From Paractinoplanes bogorensis (GTDB lineage: Bacteria > Actinomycetota > Actinomycetes > Mycobacteriales > Micromonosporaceae), in assembly GCF_018829635.1 (NCBI RefSeq), contig NZ_JAHKKG010000010.1, positions 124,001 through 188,000 of the forward strand: 64,000 nucleotides of DNA, written 5' to 3'. How positions within the stretch are numbered: position 1 is the first letter of the stretch; each line of letters begins with the position of its first letter. Both the position numbers and the translations under genes were made by a program. A model generated the notes under the pieces. That model ran no database searches. It saw only the letters and a list, made by a program, of their open reading frames with translations, and was not told the origin of the DNA. Positions 51,872-59,748 of the stretch are shown piece after piece.

Positions 51872-51924
51872 GAGCGCACCTTCCGAGTCCACTGGGCGGC
51901 ACCCGTCTGCTTCTTGTTGCTCAT
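51868..51924 (-). CDS. 18-aa mini-gene from a junction duplication
   Basis: ATG 51924 overlaps the permease stop and is preceded by the ribosome site GGAAGGTGC. The product starts MSNKKQTGAAQ and ends WTRKVRS, almost the same as the permease end WIRKVRS; its stop overlaps the ATPase start (ATGA). It probably serves as a translational bridge between permease and ATPase rather than encoding a functional peptide. Confidence 0.5.
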
Positions 51925-51948
51925 GAGCGCACCTTCCGGATCCACTGG
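51868..51948. repeat. 53-bp tandem duplication at the permease/ATPase junction
   Basis: Two 28-base copies (51868-51895 and 51921-51948; CATGAGCGCACCTTCCG core) differ at two bases and are offset by 53 bases. The repeat unit holds the permease C-terminal codons, stop, ribosome site and first codons of the ATPase. Confidence 0.85.
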
Positions 51949-52946
51949 TCCGCGGCCACGGCGGCGATCACGAGGATGCCGACGGCCAGGACGCGGTACT
52001 CGTCGTCGAGGCCGACCAGGGTCAGCCCGATGGCGAAGCTCTGCACGATCAGGGCACCGAGCACCGTGCCGATCACGCCGCCCCGGCCACCGAAGAGGCT
52101 GGTGCCGCCGATCACGACGGCCGTGATGCTGGCCAGGTTGGCGTCCACGACACCGTTGGGCGACGCGGCGCCGGCCCGGCCGATCAGCACCCACGCGGCG
52201 ATGCCGTAGATGAGACCGGCGACCAGATAGACGCTCAGCAGCACCCGGTTGACCGAGATGCCGGCCAGGCGGGCCGCCTCGGGGGCGTCGCCGACGGCGA
52301 AGACGCGCCGGCCCCACGCGGTGAACCCGAGGGCGTAGCCGACCGCCACGTAGATCAGGCCGACCACGATGATGCCGACGTTCAGGTCGAGCCCGAAGAA
52401 CGGGACCCGGGTGCCGGCCGCGGTCATCCAGTCCGGCATCGCGGTGCCCTGGATGGTGGAGCCGCCGGTCAGCATCAGCGTGATCGCGGTGAAGACGCTG
52501 AGCGTGCCGAGCGTGACGATGAACGGGGGCAGTTTGATCCGGGACACCAGGGCCCCGTTGACCAGGCCGCAGATCGCGCCGATGAGCACACCGGTCAGGA
52601 TCGCCAGCGGGGCCGGCAGCACACCGTTGGTGGCCAGCAGGGCCGACGACATGCAGGCCAGGATCGCGGCCGCGCCGACCGACAGGTCGATGCCGCCGGT
52701 CAGGATGATCAGGGTCTGGCCGACCGCGAGGGCGGCGACCACGGCGGTCTGCTGCAGCAGCAGCGAGATCGCGCGGGGCTGGGCGAACGCCGGGTTCAGC
52801 ACGGTGAACACGGCGATCGAGAGCACCAGCAGCACCAGCGGGCTGACCCAGGTGTGCTCGTGCAGGATGTGCTGGGCGCGCTGAACCGGGGTGGCCCCGC
52901 GGCGGCCGGCCGCGGGACCCTTCGTCGAGGTCTGGGTGGCGGTCAT
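51921..52946 (-). CDS. Sugar ABC transporter permease, RbsC/FrcC type (operon 2)
   Basis: 341 aa, ATG 52946. After a polar N-terminus (QTSTKGPAAGRRGATPVQRA) come about ten membrane segments including SPLVLLVLSIAVFTVLNPAF, AVGQTLIILTGGIDLSVGAA, ICGLVNGALVSRIKLPPFIV and ITAVVIGGTSLFGGRGGVIG. The TGGIDLSVG and GGTSLFGGxG motifs define the RbsC family (CUT2). It is coupled to the binding protein upstream (1-base gap) and, through the mini-gene, to the ATPase downstream. It forms the pore for a monosaccharide or polyol. Confidence 0.92.
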   Translation of the reverse strand: MTATQTSTKGPAAGRRGATPVQRAQHILHEHTWVSPLVLLVLSIAVFTVLNPAFAQPRAISLLLQQTAVVAALAVGQTLIILTGGIDLSVGAAAILACMSSALLATNGVLPAPLAILTGVLIGAICGLVNGALVSRIKLPPFIVTLGTLSVFTAITLMLTGGSTIQGTAMPDWMTAAGTRVPFFGLDLNVGIIVVGLIYVAVGYALGFTAWGRRVFAVGDAPEAARLAGISVNRVLLSVYLVAGLIYGIAAWVLIGRAGAASPNGVVDANLASITAVVIGGTSLFGGRGGVIGTVLGALIVQSFAIGLTLVGLDDEYRVLAVGILVIAAVAADQWIRKVRS

Positions 52947-52947
52947 G

Positions 52948-54036
52948 TCACCAGCAGATCTTCGAGCCGTCGGCGGTCGTGATCGACTTGACGCCGTCCT
53001 CGGCCTTGTCGGTGATCAGCGCGGTGCCGGTGTTGTAGAAGTTCAGGCCGTCGGTCACCGCGGGCAGCGCCTTGCCGGCCACCTTGTCGGCGATCGCCTT
53101 GACACCGAGCTCGGCCATCTTGACCGGGTACTGCTGCGAGGTCGCGGCGATGACGCCCTTGCTCACGTTCTCGACACCGGCGCACGAGCCGTCGATCGAC
53201 ACGATCGTGACCTTGTCCTGCAGGCCGGCGGCCTGCAGCGCCTTGTACGCACCGGCGGCCGAAGGCTCGTTGATCGTGTAGACGAGGTTGATGTTCTTGT
53301 TCTTGGTGAGGCAGTTCTCCATGGCCGTCCGGCCGCCGTCCTCGGCCCCGGTGGTCGGCTCCTGGCAGGCGATCGTGTAGGTGCCGCCGTCGCCGTAGGT
53401 GCCGGTCTTGGCCTCGTCGCCCTTCTTGGTCTTGTCGGCCAGGTCGATGCCCATGCCCTCGAGGAAGCCCTGGTCACGGTTCAGGTCGGTCTGGATGGTC
53501 CGGTCGCTGAACTGGTCGAGCATCGCGATCGTGGCGGGCTTGGAGGCCATGAACGCCTTCGACCACTCGCCGATCAGCTTGCCGGCCTCGAAGTTGTCGG
53601 TGGCGAAGGTGATGTCGGCGGTGTCGATCGGGTCGGGCGGGGTGTCCAGCGCGATGACCGTGACGCCCTGCGCCCGGGCGTCGTTCATGGCCTTGTTGAC
53701 CGCGGGGCCGCTGGGCAGGATCAGGATGCCGTTCTGGCCCTTGAGCACCGCGCTCTCGATCTCGTCGATCTGGCCCTGCTCGTCGCCGTCCTTCTTGGCG
53801 GCCACGACCGTGAGCTCGACGCCGTCCTTGGCCGCCTCGGCCTTGGCCCCGTCGGCGAGAGCGGTGAAGAACGGGTTCTGCAGGTCCTTGAGGATCAGCG
53901 TCACCTTGGCCTTGTCCGAGCCACCGGCCGAGCCGGCGTCCGTCGAGCCGGAACCACAGGCGGCCAGGCCGACCACCAGGGTGCCGGCGGCGGCGAGAGC
54001 CGTTATGGCACGGCGGGCTCGTGGGGTTCGCGTCAT
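52948..54036 (-). CDS. Sugar ABC transporter substrate-binding lipoprotein (CUT2, operon 2)
   Basis: 362 aa, ATG 54036 with AAGGAGAGA upstream. The signal peptide (TPRARRAITALAAAGTLVVG) ends in a lipobox LAAC. The mature domain is of the RbsB/FrcB type: KVTLILKDLQNPFFTALADG, ILILPSGPAVNKAMNDARAQ, VIALDTPPDPIDTADITFAT, NLVYTINEPSAAGAYKALQA, IDGSCAGVENVSKGVIAATS. It ends ITTADGSKICW with two Cys that could pair. It is the first gene of operon 2 and binds a ribose-, fructose- or polyol-like ligand. Confidence 0.92.
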   Translation of the reverse strand: MTRTPRARRAITALAAAGTLVVGLAACGSGSTDAGSAGGSDKAKVTLILKDLQNPFFTALADGAKAEAAKDGVELTVVAAKKDGDEQGQIDEIESAVLKGQNGILILPSGPAVNKAMNDARAQGVTVIALDTPPDPIDTADITFATDNFEAGKLIGEWSKAFMASKPATIAMLDQFSDRTIQTDLNRDQGFLEGMGIDLADKTKKGDEAKTGTYGDGGTYTIACQEPTTGAEDGGRTAMENCLTKNKNINLVYTINEPSAAGAYKALQAAGLQDKVTIVSIDGSCAGVENVSKGVIAATSQQYPVKMAELGVKAIADKVAGKALPAVTDGLNFYNTGTALITDKAEDGVKSITTADGSKICW

Positions 54037-54198
54037 CGGGGTCTCTCCTTGAATGGGGCGGTGCAGGGGGCTCACGACTTGATGACGTGACTTTAAGCAC
54101 GACCCGTACTTCATGTCGAGACTGTACGTACAAATATTACGAGCAGGTTTTTCCTAACGTCGTTATTCGTGCTTTTACCTCCTGAAACGGACACTAAA
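54037..54198 (-). promoter_or_regulatory. Promoter region of sugar operon 2 with two palindromes
   Basis: The region is unusually AT-rich. It contains TGTACGTACA (54123-54132, perfect 10-bp palindrome) and TAACGTCGTTA (54155-54165, perfect 5-bp arms with one central base). Either could be the operator of the GntR/HutC regulator encoded at the operon end. Confidence 0.45.
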
Positions 54199-54227
54199 AC
54201 GCCGACCGCGCCCGGCGCGGTCGGCGT
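54199..54227 (-). terminator. Rho-independent terminator of the S1 protease gene
   Basis: ACGCCGACCGCGCC (54199-54212) pairs with GGCGCGGTCGGCGT (54214-54227), an almost continuous 14-bp stem. On the minus strand it is followed by TTTTAG, and it starts 15 bases after the protease stop. Confidence 0.85.
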
Positions 54228-54242
54228 TTCGGAACTAGATGT

Positions 54243-55811
54243 TTACGCGCGGCGCCACTTCTGGTTGGCGGTGCCGGCGCAGTCCCACAGCTGGAGCTTG
54301 GCCCGGTCGTTGCCGTCCCAGTCCTTGATGTCGAGGCACTTGTTCGCCTGCGGGTTGACCAGGTCGCCGGCCGCGCTGAGCACCCACTGCTGGGCCGGGT
54401 TGCCGTTGCAGGTGACGATCTGGATCAGCGTGCCGTTCGCGGTCGAGCCCATCGGCACGTCCAGGCACTTGTTGCTGCCGGTCTGCAGTGTGCCGTTGAC
54501 CGCGTTCCACTTCTGCGGGGCCTCGCCGTTGCACGGGAACATCTGCACCTGGACGCCGTCCGAGAAATTGCCGCCCGGCACGTCCAGGCACTTGTTGTTC
54601 CAGTTGCTGGCGATCGCCGTACCGGTCCCGCCGCCGTTGCCGTTGGTGGCGCCGGTCGTGGTCAGCGACAGGCCGAACACCTGCAGGATCTCGTTGACCG
54701 GCTGGAACCACATGGTGCCGCCGGAGGTGCAGTTGCCGGTGCCGCCCGAGGTCACACCCTGGGCCTGGTTGCCCGAGATCCAGGAACCGCCCGAGTCGCC
54801 GCCCTCGGCACACGCGTCACTGCGGTTGAGGCCCGAGACCGACCCCTGTGGATAGTTGATCGTCTCGTTCTTGCCCAGCAGGGTGCCGCAGCGCCAGCCC
54901 GTGGTGCGGCCGGAACGGCAGATCGAGCTGCCGATCGCCGCCTCCTGCGAACCGGAGACCAGCACGTTGCCGCCCGAGTAGTTGTTCACCCACGGCTGCG
55001 AGGTCCAGTCGCCGTTCGTACGGACCCACGCGTAGTCGTTGCCCGGGAACGAGGACCCGGCGAACGTGCCCTGCGCCTGCCCGTTGACGCCGAGCGTCGG
55101 GCTGCCGGTGGCACCACAGTGTCCGGCCGTGACGAAGCCGCCGGCCACCGAGAAGCCGACCGAGCAGAGCGTGTTGCCGTTGATAACGTACTGGTCACCG
55201 CCGCGGATGTCGGCCATCGGCCGGGGAGCGGCTTCGCTCGTCTTCACGGTGACCGCGCCGGCCCCACTGTCCTGAGCGAACTTCTTGGCGGCGGCCTCCG
55301 CACCCTTGGCCGCGGTGACCACGAGGGAGTTGGTGGCGGGATCGACGTACCAGCTGTGAATCTTGCTGCTCGCCTTGGCCCCGTTGCGGTCGAGCTTGGT
55401 GCGGGCCGTCGCGAGCGAGCCCTCCGAGCGCTTGACGACCTTGGCGTCGGCGCCTTCCGCGCGGGCCTTGGCCGCGGCCGCCTCGGTGGTCACACCGACG
55501 GTCAGGCGGCTGGACCCGGCCGGGATCCAGGCACCGGCGAAGGTCGTGCCGAGCTGGGCGCGCAGCCGCTTCTCGACCACCGGCGCGGCCGCCTCGGTGG
55601 TGAGCCGGTCGGCGATCTTCTCGTCGTCGAGCTCGAGGTCGCGGCGCATCGCGGCCAGCATGCCGGGCGCCAGGTCTAGCTCGAGCGGAGCCGCGGTGGG
55701 GGCGGCTTCCTGGGCCGGTTCGTCACCGGCAAAGCTGACGAACGGTGTGACAGCGACGGCGGCCAGAGCAACGGCGCCGACGACGAGTGCCTGGAGAGGC
55801 GGGCGGGGCAT
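54243..55811 (-). CDS. Secreted streptogrisin-like S1 serine protease with C-terminal ricin-type lectin domain
   Basis: 522 aa, ATG 55811 with GAGAAGGA upstream. The signal peptide ends near SFA-GDE. A pro-region (about 40-200) contains DLAPGMLAAMRRDLELDDEK and IHSWYVDPATNSLVVTA, the alpha-lytic-type pro-domain that aids folding. The mature protease carries the triad in VTAGHCGATG (His), FPGNDYAWVRT (Asp) and CAEGGDSGGSWI (Ser), with paired cysteines. The last about 130 residues form a beta-trefoil with QxW repeats (PQKWNAV, AQQWVLS, NQKWRRA) and NKCLDVP/NKCLDIK segments, i.e. CBM13/ricin-B, which binds carbohydrate. It digests proteins in a polymer-rich surrounding. Confidence 0.95.
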   Translation of the reverse strand: MPRPPLQALVVGAVALAAVAVTPFVSFAGDEPAQEAAPTAAPLELDLAPGMLAAMRRDLELDDEKIADRLTTEAAAPVVEKRLRAQLGTTFAGAWIPAGSSRLTVGVTTEAAAAKARAEGADAKVVKRSEGSLATARTKLDRNGAKASSKIHSWYVDPATNSLVVTAAKGAEAAAKKFAQDSGAGAVTVKTSEAAPRPMADIRGGDQYVINGNTLCSVGFSVAGGFVTAGHCGATGSPTLGVNGQAQGTFAGSSFPGNDYAWVRTNGDWTSQPWVNNYSGGNVLVSGSQEAAIGSSICRSGRTTGWRCGTLLGKNETINYPQGSVSGLNRSDACAEGGDSGGSWISGNQAQGVTSGGTGNCTSGGTMWFQPVNEILQVFGLSLTTTGATNGNGGGTGTAIASNWNNKCLDVPGGNFSDGVQVQMFPCNGEAPQKWNAVNGTLQTGSNKCLDVPMGSTANGTLIQIVTCNGNPAQQWVLSAAGDLVNPQANKCLDIKDWDGNDRAKLQLWDCAGTANQKWRRA

Positions 55812-56196
55812 GGATTGTCCTTCTCCGCGCGGAGTCACGCACCCAGATCCGGGGGGCCGGGCGCGGCCGCGCTGACGGGGATAGGTTCGGCGCTCGGGGA
55901 GCGCTCTCGAAACGTGAGAGTGGTCGATCCGCTCAGATCGGGTCAATGCCCCTCGATGGATCTTGCCCTTTTACCCCAAACCGCCCACGGCCCCTCTCGC
56001 GCCGAACGCGCAACCTCGACCCGAAGACGTCGGCCGCAGGCGTGCGCCGTCGGGCCGTGGGCGTGGGCCCTGGGCCGTGGGCGGTGGCCGTGGGCGGTGG
56101 CCGTGGGCGATGGGCCTAGTCCTGGGGTGGGAGACCGGCGGGGATCTCCGCTTTCGGGTGGAGGTTTGCGCCGGTCGGTGTGCCGAGACTGGGGCG
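55812..56196. other. Intergenic region between the S1 protease and CPBP genes
   Basis: 385 bases. It contains the promoter of the protease gene (minus strand) and, from about 56051, a low-complexity G/T/C-rich tract. Long open frames run through it but show no coding bias or known motif, and no gene is proposed. Confidence 0.5.
56051..56116 (+). repeat. Degenerate short tandem repeat GTGGGC(G)
   Basis: Units such as CCGTGGGCGGTGGC, CCGTGGGCGTGGGCC and CCGTGGGCGATGGGCC follow each other over about 65 bases upstream of the CPBP gene. Period is 6-14 and imperfect. Confidence 0.7.
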
Positions 56197-57021
56197 ATGT
56201 TTCGAGCGCTTTCCGATCGGGCTTCCGGGCTCGTCTTCGTCGTCCTTGTTCTCGCGGTGTCGCTGGGCACCGCCCGGGTCGCCGGCGGGTTGAACCTCGC
56301 GTTCTCGCCGCTGCTCGTCGTGCTGCTGATGATGCTGGTCGTGACCCGGGAGGGCTGGTCGCGGGCCGGGTGGCGGCGGCTCGGCCTGGGCCGGGCGGCG
56401 GTCCGCAGCTGGCCGGTGGCGATCGCGACCACGGCCGGGGTCAGCGTGCCGGCCGCCGCCGGAGTCGTCCTGCTGGGATTCGCCCGGTTCACCACGCCGC
56501 ACGGGCCGTGGCTCACCGACCTGCTGGCTATGTGCGTGGCCGGGCCGGTGCTGGCGTTCGCCGAGGAGATCGGCTGGCGCGGCTACCTGCAACCACGGCT
56601 GCGTTCCTCGCTCGCCGTCGGCGCGGTGTGGATCGCCTGGCATCTGCCCTACATCCTGCTGACCCCCGACTACCACGCCGACGGGAACCGGGTCGTCGTC
56701 CTGACCCTGTTCAGTGGATCGGTGCTGGCCTTCTCGGTCCTGTTCGGAGCATTGCGGGAGCAGACCGGAAGCATGTGGCCCGCGGTCCTGGCCCACTTCG
56801 CCCACAACGCCACGTTCGCCCTGCTGGCGAGCTACGCGTTGGAGACGAGCCACCCGGTCCTGGTACACGAATACCTGGCCGGGGACACCGGACTGCTGGT
56901 CCTGATCGGCACGGCCGTATTCGCGGTGATCGTCACCCAGCGAGCCGGCCTCGGTGGTGCCCACGCCGGCCTCGGCGACCGGCGGGACGGGCTGGTCAGT
57001 CGGCGGACTGGGCGAGGATGA
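56197..57021 (+). CDS. CPBP-family intramembrane metalloprotease
   Basis: 274 aa from ATG 56197 (longer in-frame starts upstream would translate the tandem repeat tract and lack coding character). There are about seven or eight hydrophobic segments. The three catalytic motifs are present: AFAEEIGWRGYLQPRL (E-E-x-x-x-R), IAWHLPYILLTPDYH (His) and VLAHFAHNATFAL (H-x-x-x-N). CPBP proteins are membrane proteases of the Rce1/abortive-infection superfamily, used for prenyl-protein processing, bacteriocin immunity or signal control. The 3' end overlaps the 3' end of the convergent response regulator gene by 26 bases. Substrate unknown. Confidence 0.88.
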   Translation: MFRALSDRASGLVFVVLVLAVSLGTARVAGGLNLAFSPLLVVLLMMLVVTREGWSRAGWRRLGLGRAAVRSWPVAIATTAGVSVPAAAGVVLLGFARFTTPHGPWLTDLLAMCVAGPVLAFAEEIGWRGYLQPRLRSSLAVGAVWIAWHLPYILLTPDYHADGNRVVVLTLFSGSVLAFSVLFGALREQTGSMWPAVLAHFAHNATFALLASYALETSHPVLVHEYLAGDTGLLVLIGTAVFAVIVTQRAGLGGAHAGLGDRRDGLVSRRTGRG

Positions 57022-57640
57022 CGGCCTGGACCCGGTCGCGCAGGTTCAGCTTTCGCAGGATCGCGCCGACGTGCGTCTTCACGGTGGACTCGGCTACGTG
57101 CAGGCGGGCGGCGATCTCGACATTGGTCAGTCCGAGGCCGACGGCGGCCAGGATCTCCCGTTCGCGGGCGGTCAGCCGGTCGAGAGCCGGGTTGCGCTCG
57201 GCGGCCACCGGCACGGGACGGACGAACGAGTCGATCAGGCGCCGGGTCAGGCGGGGTGAGACCGGCGCATCGCCGGCTACGGCCGAGCGGATCCCGGCCA
57301 CCAGTTCGGCGGGCCCGGCGTCCTTGAGCAGATAGCCGCACGCTCCGGCGCGCAGGGCGGCCACCAGCAGTTCGTCGTCGTCGAACGAGGTCAGCATGAC
57401 GACCCGCGGCGGGTTGACGGCCGCCATCAGGCGCCGGGTGGTCTCGACGCCGTCGGGGCCGGGCATCCGGATGTCCATCAGCACCACGTCGGCCTGGCGC
57501 TCGGGGGTGCGCAGCATGGTGAGCGCGGTGCGCCCGTCGGCGGCCTGGCCCACCACGCGGAGGTCGTCGGCGGCGTCGATGATCATCGCGAAGCCGGCCC
57601 GGACCAACTCCTGGTCCTCGACGAGAAAGACGCGGATCAC
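56996..57640 (-). CDS. NarL/LuxR-type response regulator
   Basis: 214 aa, ATG 57640 overlapping the kinase stop by 4 bases. Receiver domain: IRVFLVEDQELVRAGFAMII, phospho-acceptor Asp in DVVLMDIRMPGPDG, conserved Thr/Ser in VVMLTSFDD and Lys in YLLKDAGPAELV. C-terminal LuxR HTH: LTAREREILAAVGLGLTNVE, IAARLHVAESTVKTHVGAIL and RKLNLRDRVQAVI. With the neighbouring kinase it forms a two-component system. The target genes are not evident; the CPBP and CAP genes on each side are candidates (inference). Confidence 0.93.
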   Translation of the reverse strand: MIRVFLVEDQELVRAGFAMIIDAADDLRVVGQAADGRTALTMLRTPERQADVVLMDIRMPGPDGVETTRRLMAAVNPPRVVMLTSFDDDELLVAALRAGACGYLLKDAGPAELVAGIRSAVAGDAPVSPRLTRRLIDSFVRPVPVAAERNPALDRLTAREREILAAVGLGLTNVEIAARLHVAESTVKTHVGAILRKLNLRDRVQAVILAQSAD

Positions 57641-58833
57641 CCGAACACCGCCGGCACAACGGCCTCGACCCGGAACCCACGCCCCGGCAACGGCCCGGCG
57701 CGCAACGTCCCGTCCAGCTCGCGCAACCGCTCACTCATCCCGGCAATCCCCACACCCGTCGCCGCGTCAACCGGCCCGCCCGACCCGTAACCGCCACCTG
57801 ACCAGTCACCGCCTGACCAGTCACCGCCTGACCTGTCACCGCCGCCCGACCAGTCACCGCCGCTCGGCCGGTCACCGCCTGACCCGTCGTCGTCGATCTG
57901 GATTCGGAGTGCTCCGGCTGCGCGCCTGATGTCCACGGTGGCTGCGGCGCCCGGGCCGGCGTGTTTGACCACATTGGTCAAGGCTTCTCGGATCACCCGC
58001 AGCAGAGCTGGGGGCAGGCGAGTCAGGGCGCCGGGATCGGCCGACACCCGGACCGGCACGCCGGCCGCGCGGACCAGGTCGGCGATCCGTTCCACGTCGT
58101 CGAGCGCCACCCCCGGCTCGGCGACCGGTGCGGGCTCGCGGAGGGTCTCGATGACCTCGCGGACGTCGGCCAGTGCCGAGCGTGCGGTCGTACCGATCGC
58201 CGTCAGGGCCGCGCGCGGGTCGCCGAACGCGCCCGCGTCGGCCTGCACCACCACGACGGTCAGCGAGTGTGCGACCAGGTTGTGGATCTCGCGGGCGGCG
58301 GCCAGGCGCTCGTTCTGCCGGCGGGTCTCGGCGAGCGCGCGCAGGTTGGCCGCCCGTCCGCGGACCAGGTTGCCGGTCACCCACAGCAGCACCGAGAGCA
58401 CGGCCAGGAACACGCCGATGCCGATGGCGTTGGCCAGGTAGAGCGGCGGCGTGCTCCACCGGAAGCCGGCCACCAGGCATCCGGCGACGGCCAGGCCCAG
58501 CCCGGTGAGCCGGGCGGCCAGGGAGGGCACGTGCGCCGCGACGGTGTAGACGATGATCGCCTGAGCCAGGTTGGCCGGTAACGGGACCGCCAGCAGCGAC
58601 AACTGCAGCGCGAAGGTCACGGCGGATACGGCTAGGACCGTACGGGGAAATCGTCTCCGGAAGGCCAGTGGCAGAACCGTGGCCGTTCCGATCAGGAGGC
58701 CGGTCGTTCCCGTGACCCAGGCACCGGGCACTGCGGTCAGCAGCCAGGCGGTCAGCGCGACGAGACGGTCCACCAGTTGCGGACGCGTTCGCGCGAAGTG
58801 GTCGGCCCGCGCCGCGAGGAAGGACTTCACCAC
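57637..58833 (-). CDS. HisKA_3-type sensor histidine kinase with Gly/Ser repeat insertion
   Basis: 398 aa, ATG 58833. Residues about 25-160 hold four to five membrane helices and no large extracellular domain, as in kinases that sense membrane stress. The dimerisation motif is AAAREIHNLVAHSLTVV, with the phospho-acceptor His present but followed by Asn where Asp is usual (HD to HN). The ATPase domain has the N-box LLRVIREALTNVVKHA and G1 IDDDGSGG. Then a 34-residue insertion of repeated GGDWS units lies before the G2 box GVGIAGMSERLRELDG. The insertion is encoded by a minisatellite at about 57780-57885 and should loop out over the ATP lid. The gene is coupled to the regulator downstream. Confidence 0.88.
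   Translation of the reverse strand: MVKSFLAARADHFARTRPQLVDRLVALTAWLLTAVPGAWVTGTTGLLIGTATVLPLAFRRRFPRTVLAVSAVTFALQLSLLAVPLPANLAQAIIVYTVAAHVPSLAARLTGLGLAVAGCLVAGFRWSTPPLYLANAIGIGVFLAVLSVLLWVTGNLVRGRAANLRALAETRRQNERLAAAREIHNLVAHSLTVVVVQADAGAFGDPRAALTAIGTTARSALADVREVIETLREPAPVAEPGVALDDVERIADLVRAAGVPVRVSADPGALTRLPPALLRVIREALTNVVKHAGPGAAATVDIRRAAGALRIQIDDDGSGGDRPSGGDWSGGGDRSGGDWSGGDWSGGGYGSGGPVDAATGVGIAGMSERLRELDGTLRAGPLPGRGFRVEAVVPAVFG
57780..57885 (-). repeat. Coding minisatellite in the histidine kinase gene
   Basis: Tandem units GACCAGTCACCGCCT, GACCTGTCACCGCCG, GACCAGTCACCGCCG and similar, period 15 (with a 12-base variant), encode repeats of G-G-D-W/R-S. About seven copies. Confidence 0.8.
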
Positions 58834-58953
58834 GGCCGACCCTATCTCCTTGAAGATCGGCTGTTCGGATCTTTAAGGGTTCCTTAGGACAACGCCGGAC
58901 CGGGTACGGATATGGATAGTTTGGGCCGCCACCCCCCATCCGAGGAGTTCTCT

Positions 58954-59745
58954 GTGCCCGCCCACGCCCGCCGCAGCTTCCGCCCCCTCATCATCGCCGC
59001 AGTCGCGGTAGGGGTGATCGGTGTGAGCTACGCCGGCATCACCGTGGCACGCTCCTCGTCCGACGAGGGCACGGCCCGGCTGACCTCGTCGACGCCCCTC
59101 GACGCGACCTCCCCCGGCACCGCGGGTGACTCCAACCTGAGCGTCGAGGACCTGGCCGCCGAGCCGACACCGCCGGCTTCCTCCGGCACCCCGAGCCCGT
59201 CGCCCAGCCTGACCCCCTCGGCGTCGGCGACGCCCAGCGCGTCGGCGAAGGCGACCAGCACCCCCACCAAGCGGCCGACCAAGACGCCGACGAAGAAGCC
59301 GACCACCAAGGCGCCGACCCAGACGACCAAGCCCCCGTCCTCCGGTGGCGGCGGCAGCTCGTCCACCGTCACCGAGGTGATCCGGCTGGTCAACGTGGAG
59401 CGTAAGGCGGCCGGTTGCGGCAACCTGACCGGCGACTCGCGCCTGCACCGGTCGGCCCAGAAGCACTCCGACCGCCAGGCCGACCAGGACACGATGTCGC
59501 ACGAGCTGCCCGGCGAGGCCTCGATGGGCGACCGGGTCACCGCCGAGGGCTACCGCTGGGGCGGCGTCGCCGAGAACGTCGCGGCCGGCTACCAGACCCC
59601 GGCCTCGGTGATGGAGGGCTGGATGAACAGCCCGGGGCACAAGGCGAACATCCTGAACTGCGGCTACAAGAACATCGGCGTCGGCGTGGCGAAGTCCGGC
59701 AAGGGCACTCTTTACTGGACGCAGAACTTCGCCTCGCCGCTGTAG
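58954..59745 (+). CDS. Secreted CAP (SCP/PR1-like) domain protein
   Basis: 263 aa from GTG 58954, which has GAGGAG 6 bases upstream; an in-frame ATG at 58912 lacks a site. A signal anchor RPLIIAAVAVGVIGVSYAG is followed by a Ser/Thr/Pro/Lys linker to about residue 132. The CAP domain begins VTEVIRLVNVERKAAGCGNL and continues with RLHRSAQKHSDRQADQDTMS, HELPGEASMGDRVTAEGYRW, GGVAENVAAGYQTPASVMEG, WMNSPGHKANILNC and GVGVAKSGKGTLYWTQNF. The His and Glu positions of the CAP cavity are kept (DTMSHELPG, VAENVA, SPGHKANIL). Role unknown; bacterial members are often cell-wall or sterol-binding proteins. Confidence 0.9.
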   Translation: MPAHARRSFRPLIIAAVAVGVIGVSYAGITVARSSSDEGTARLTSSTPLDATSPGTAGDSNLSVEDLAAEPTPPASSGTPSPSPSLTPSASATPSASAKATSTPTKRPTKTPTKKPTTKAPTQTTKPPSSGGGGSSSTVTEVIRLVNVERKAAGCGNLTGDSRLHRSAQKHSDRQADQDTMSHELPGEASMGDRVTAEGYRWGGVAENVAAGYQTPASVMEGWMNSPGHKANILNCGYKNIGVGVAKSGKGTLYWTQNFASPL

Positions 59746-59748
59746 CCG

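Noticed and set aside
55963..56196. N-terminal extension of the CPBP protein from ATG 55963
   Set aside because: The extra 78 codons translate the GTGGGC tandem repeat and have no membrane or family features; ATG 56197 starts right before the first hydrophobic segment.
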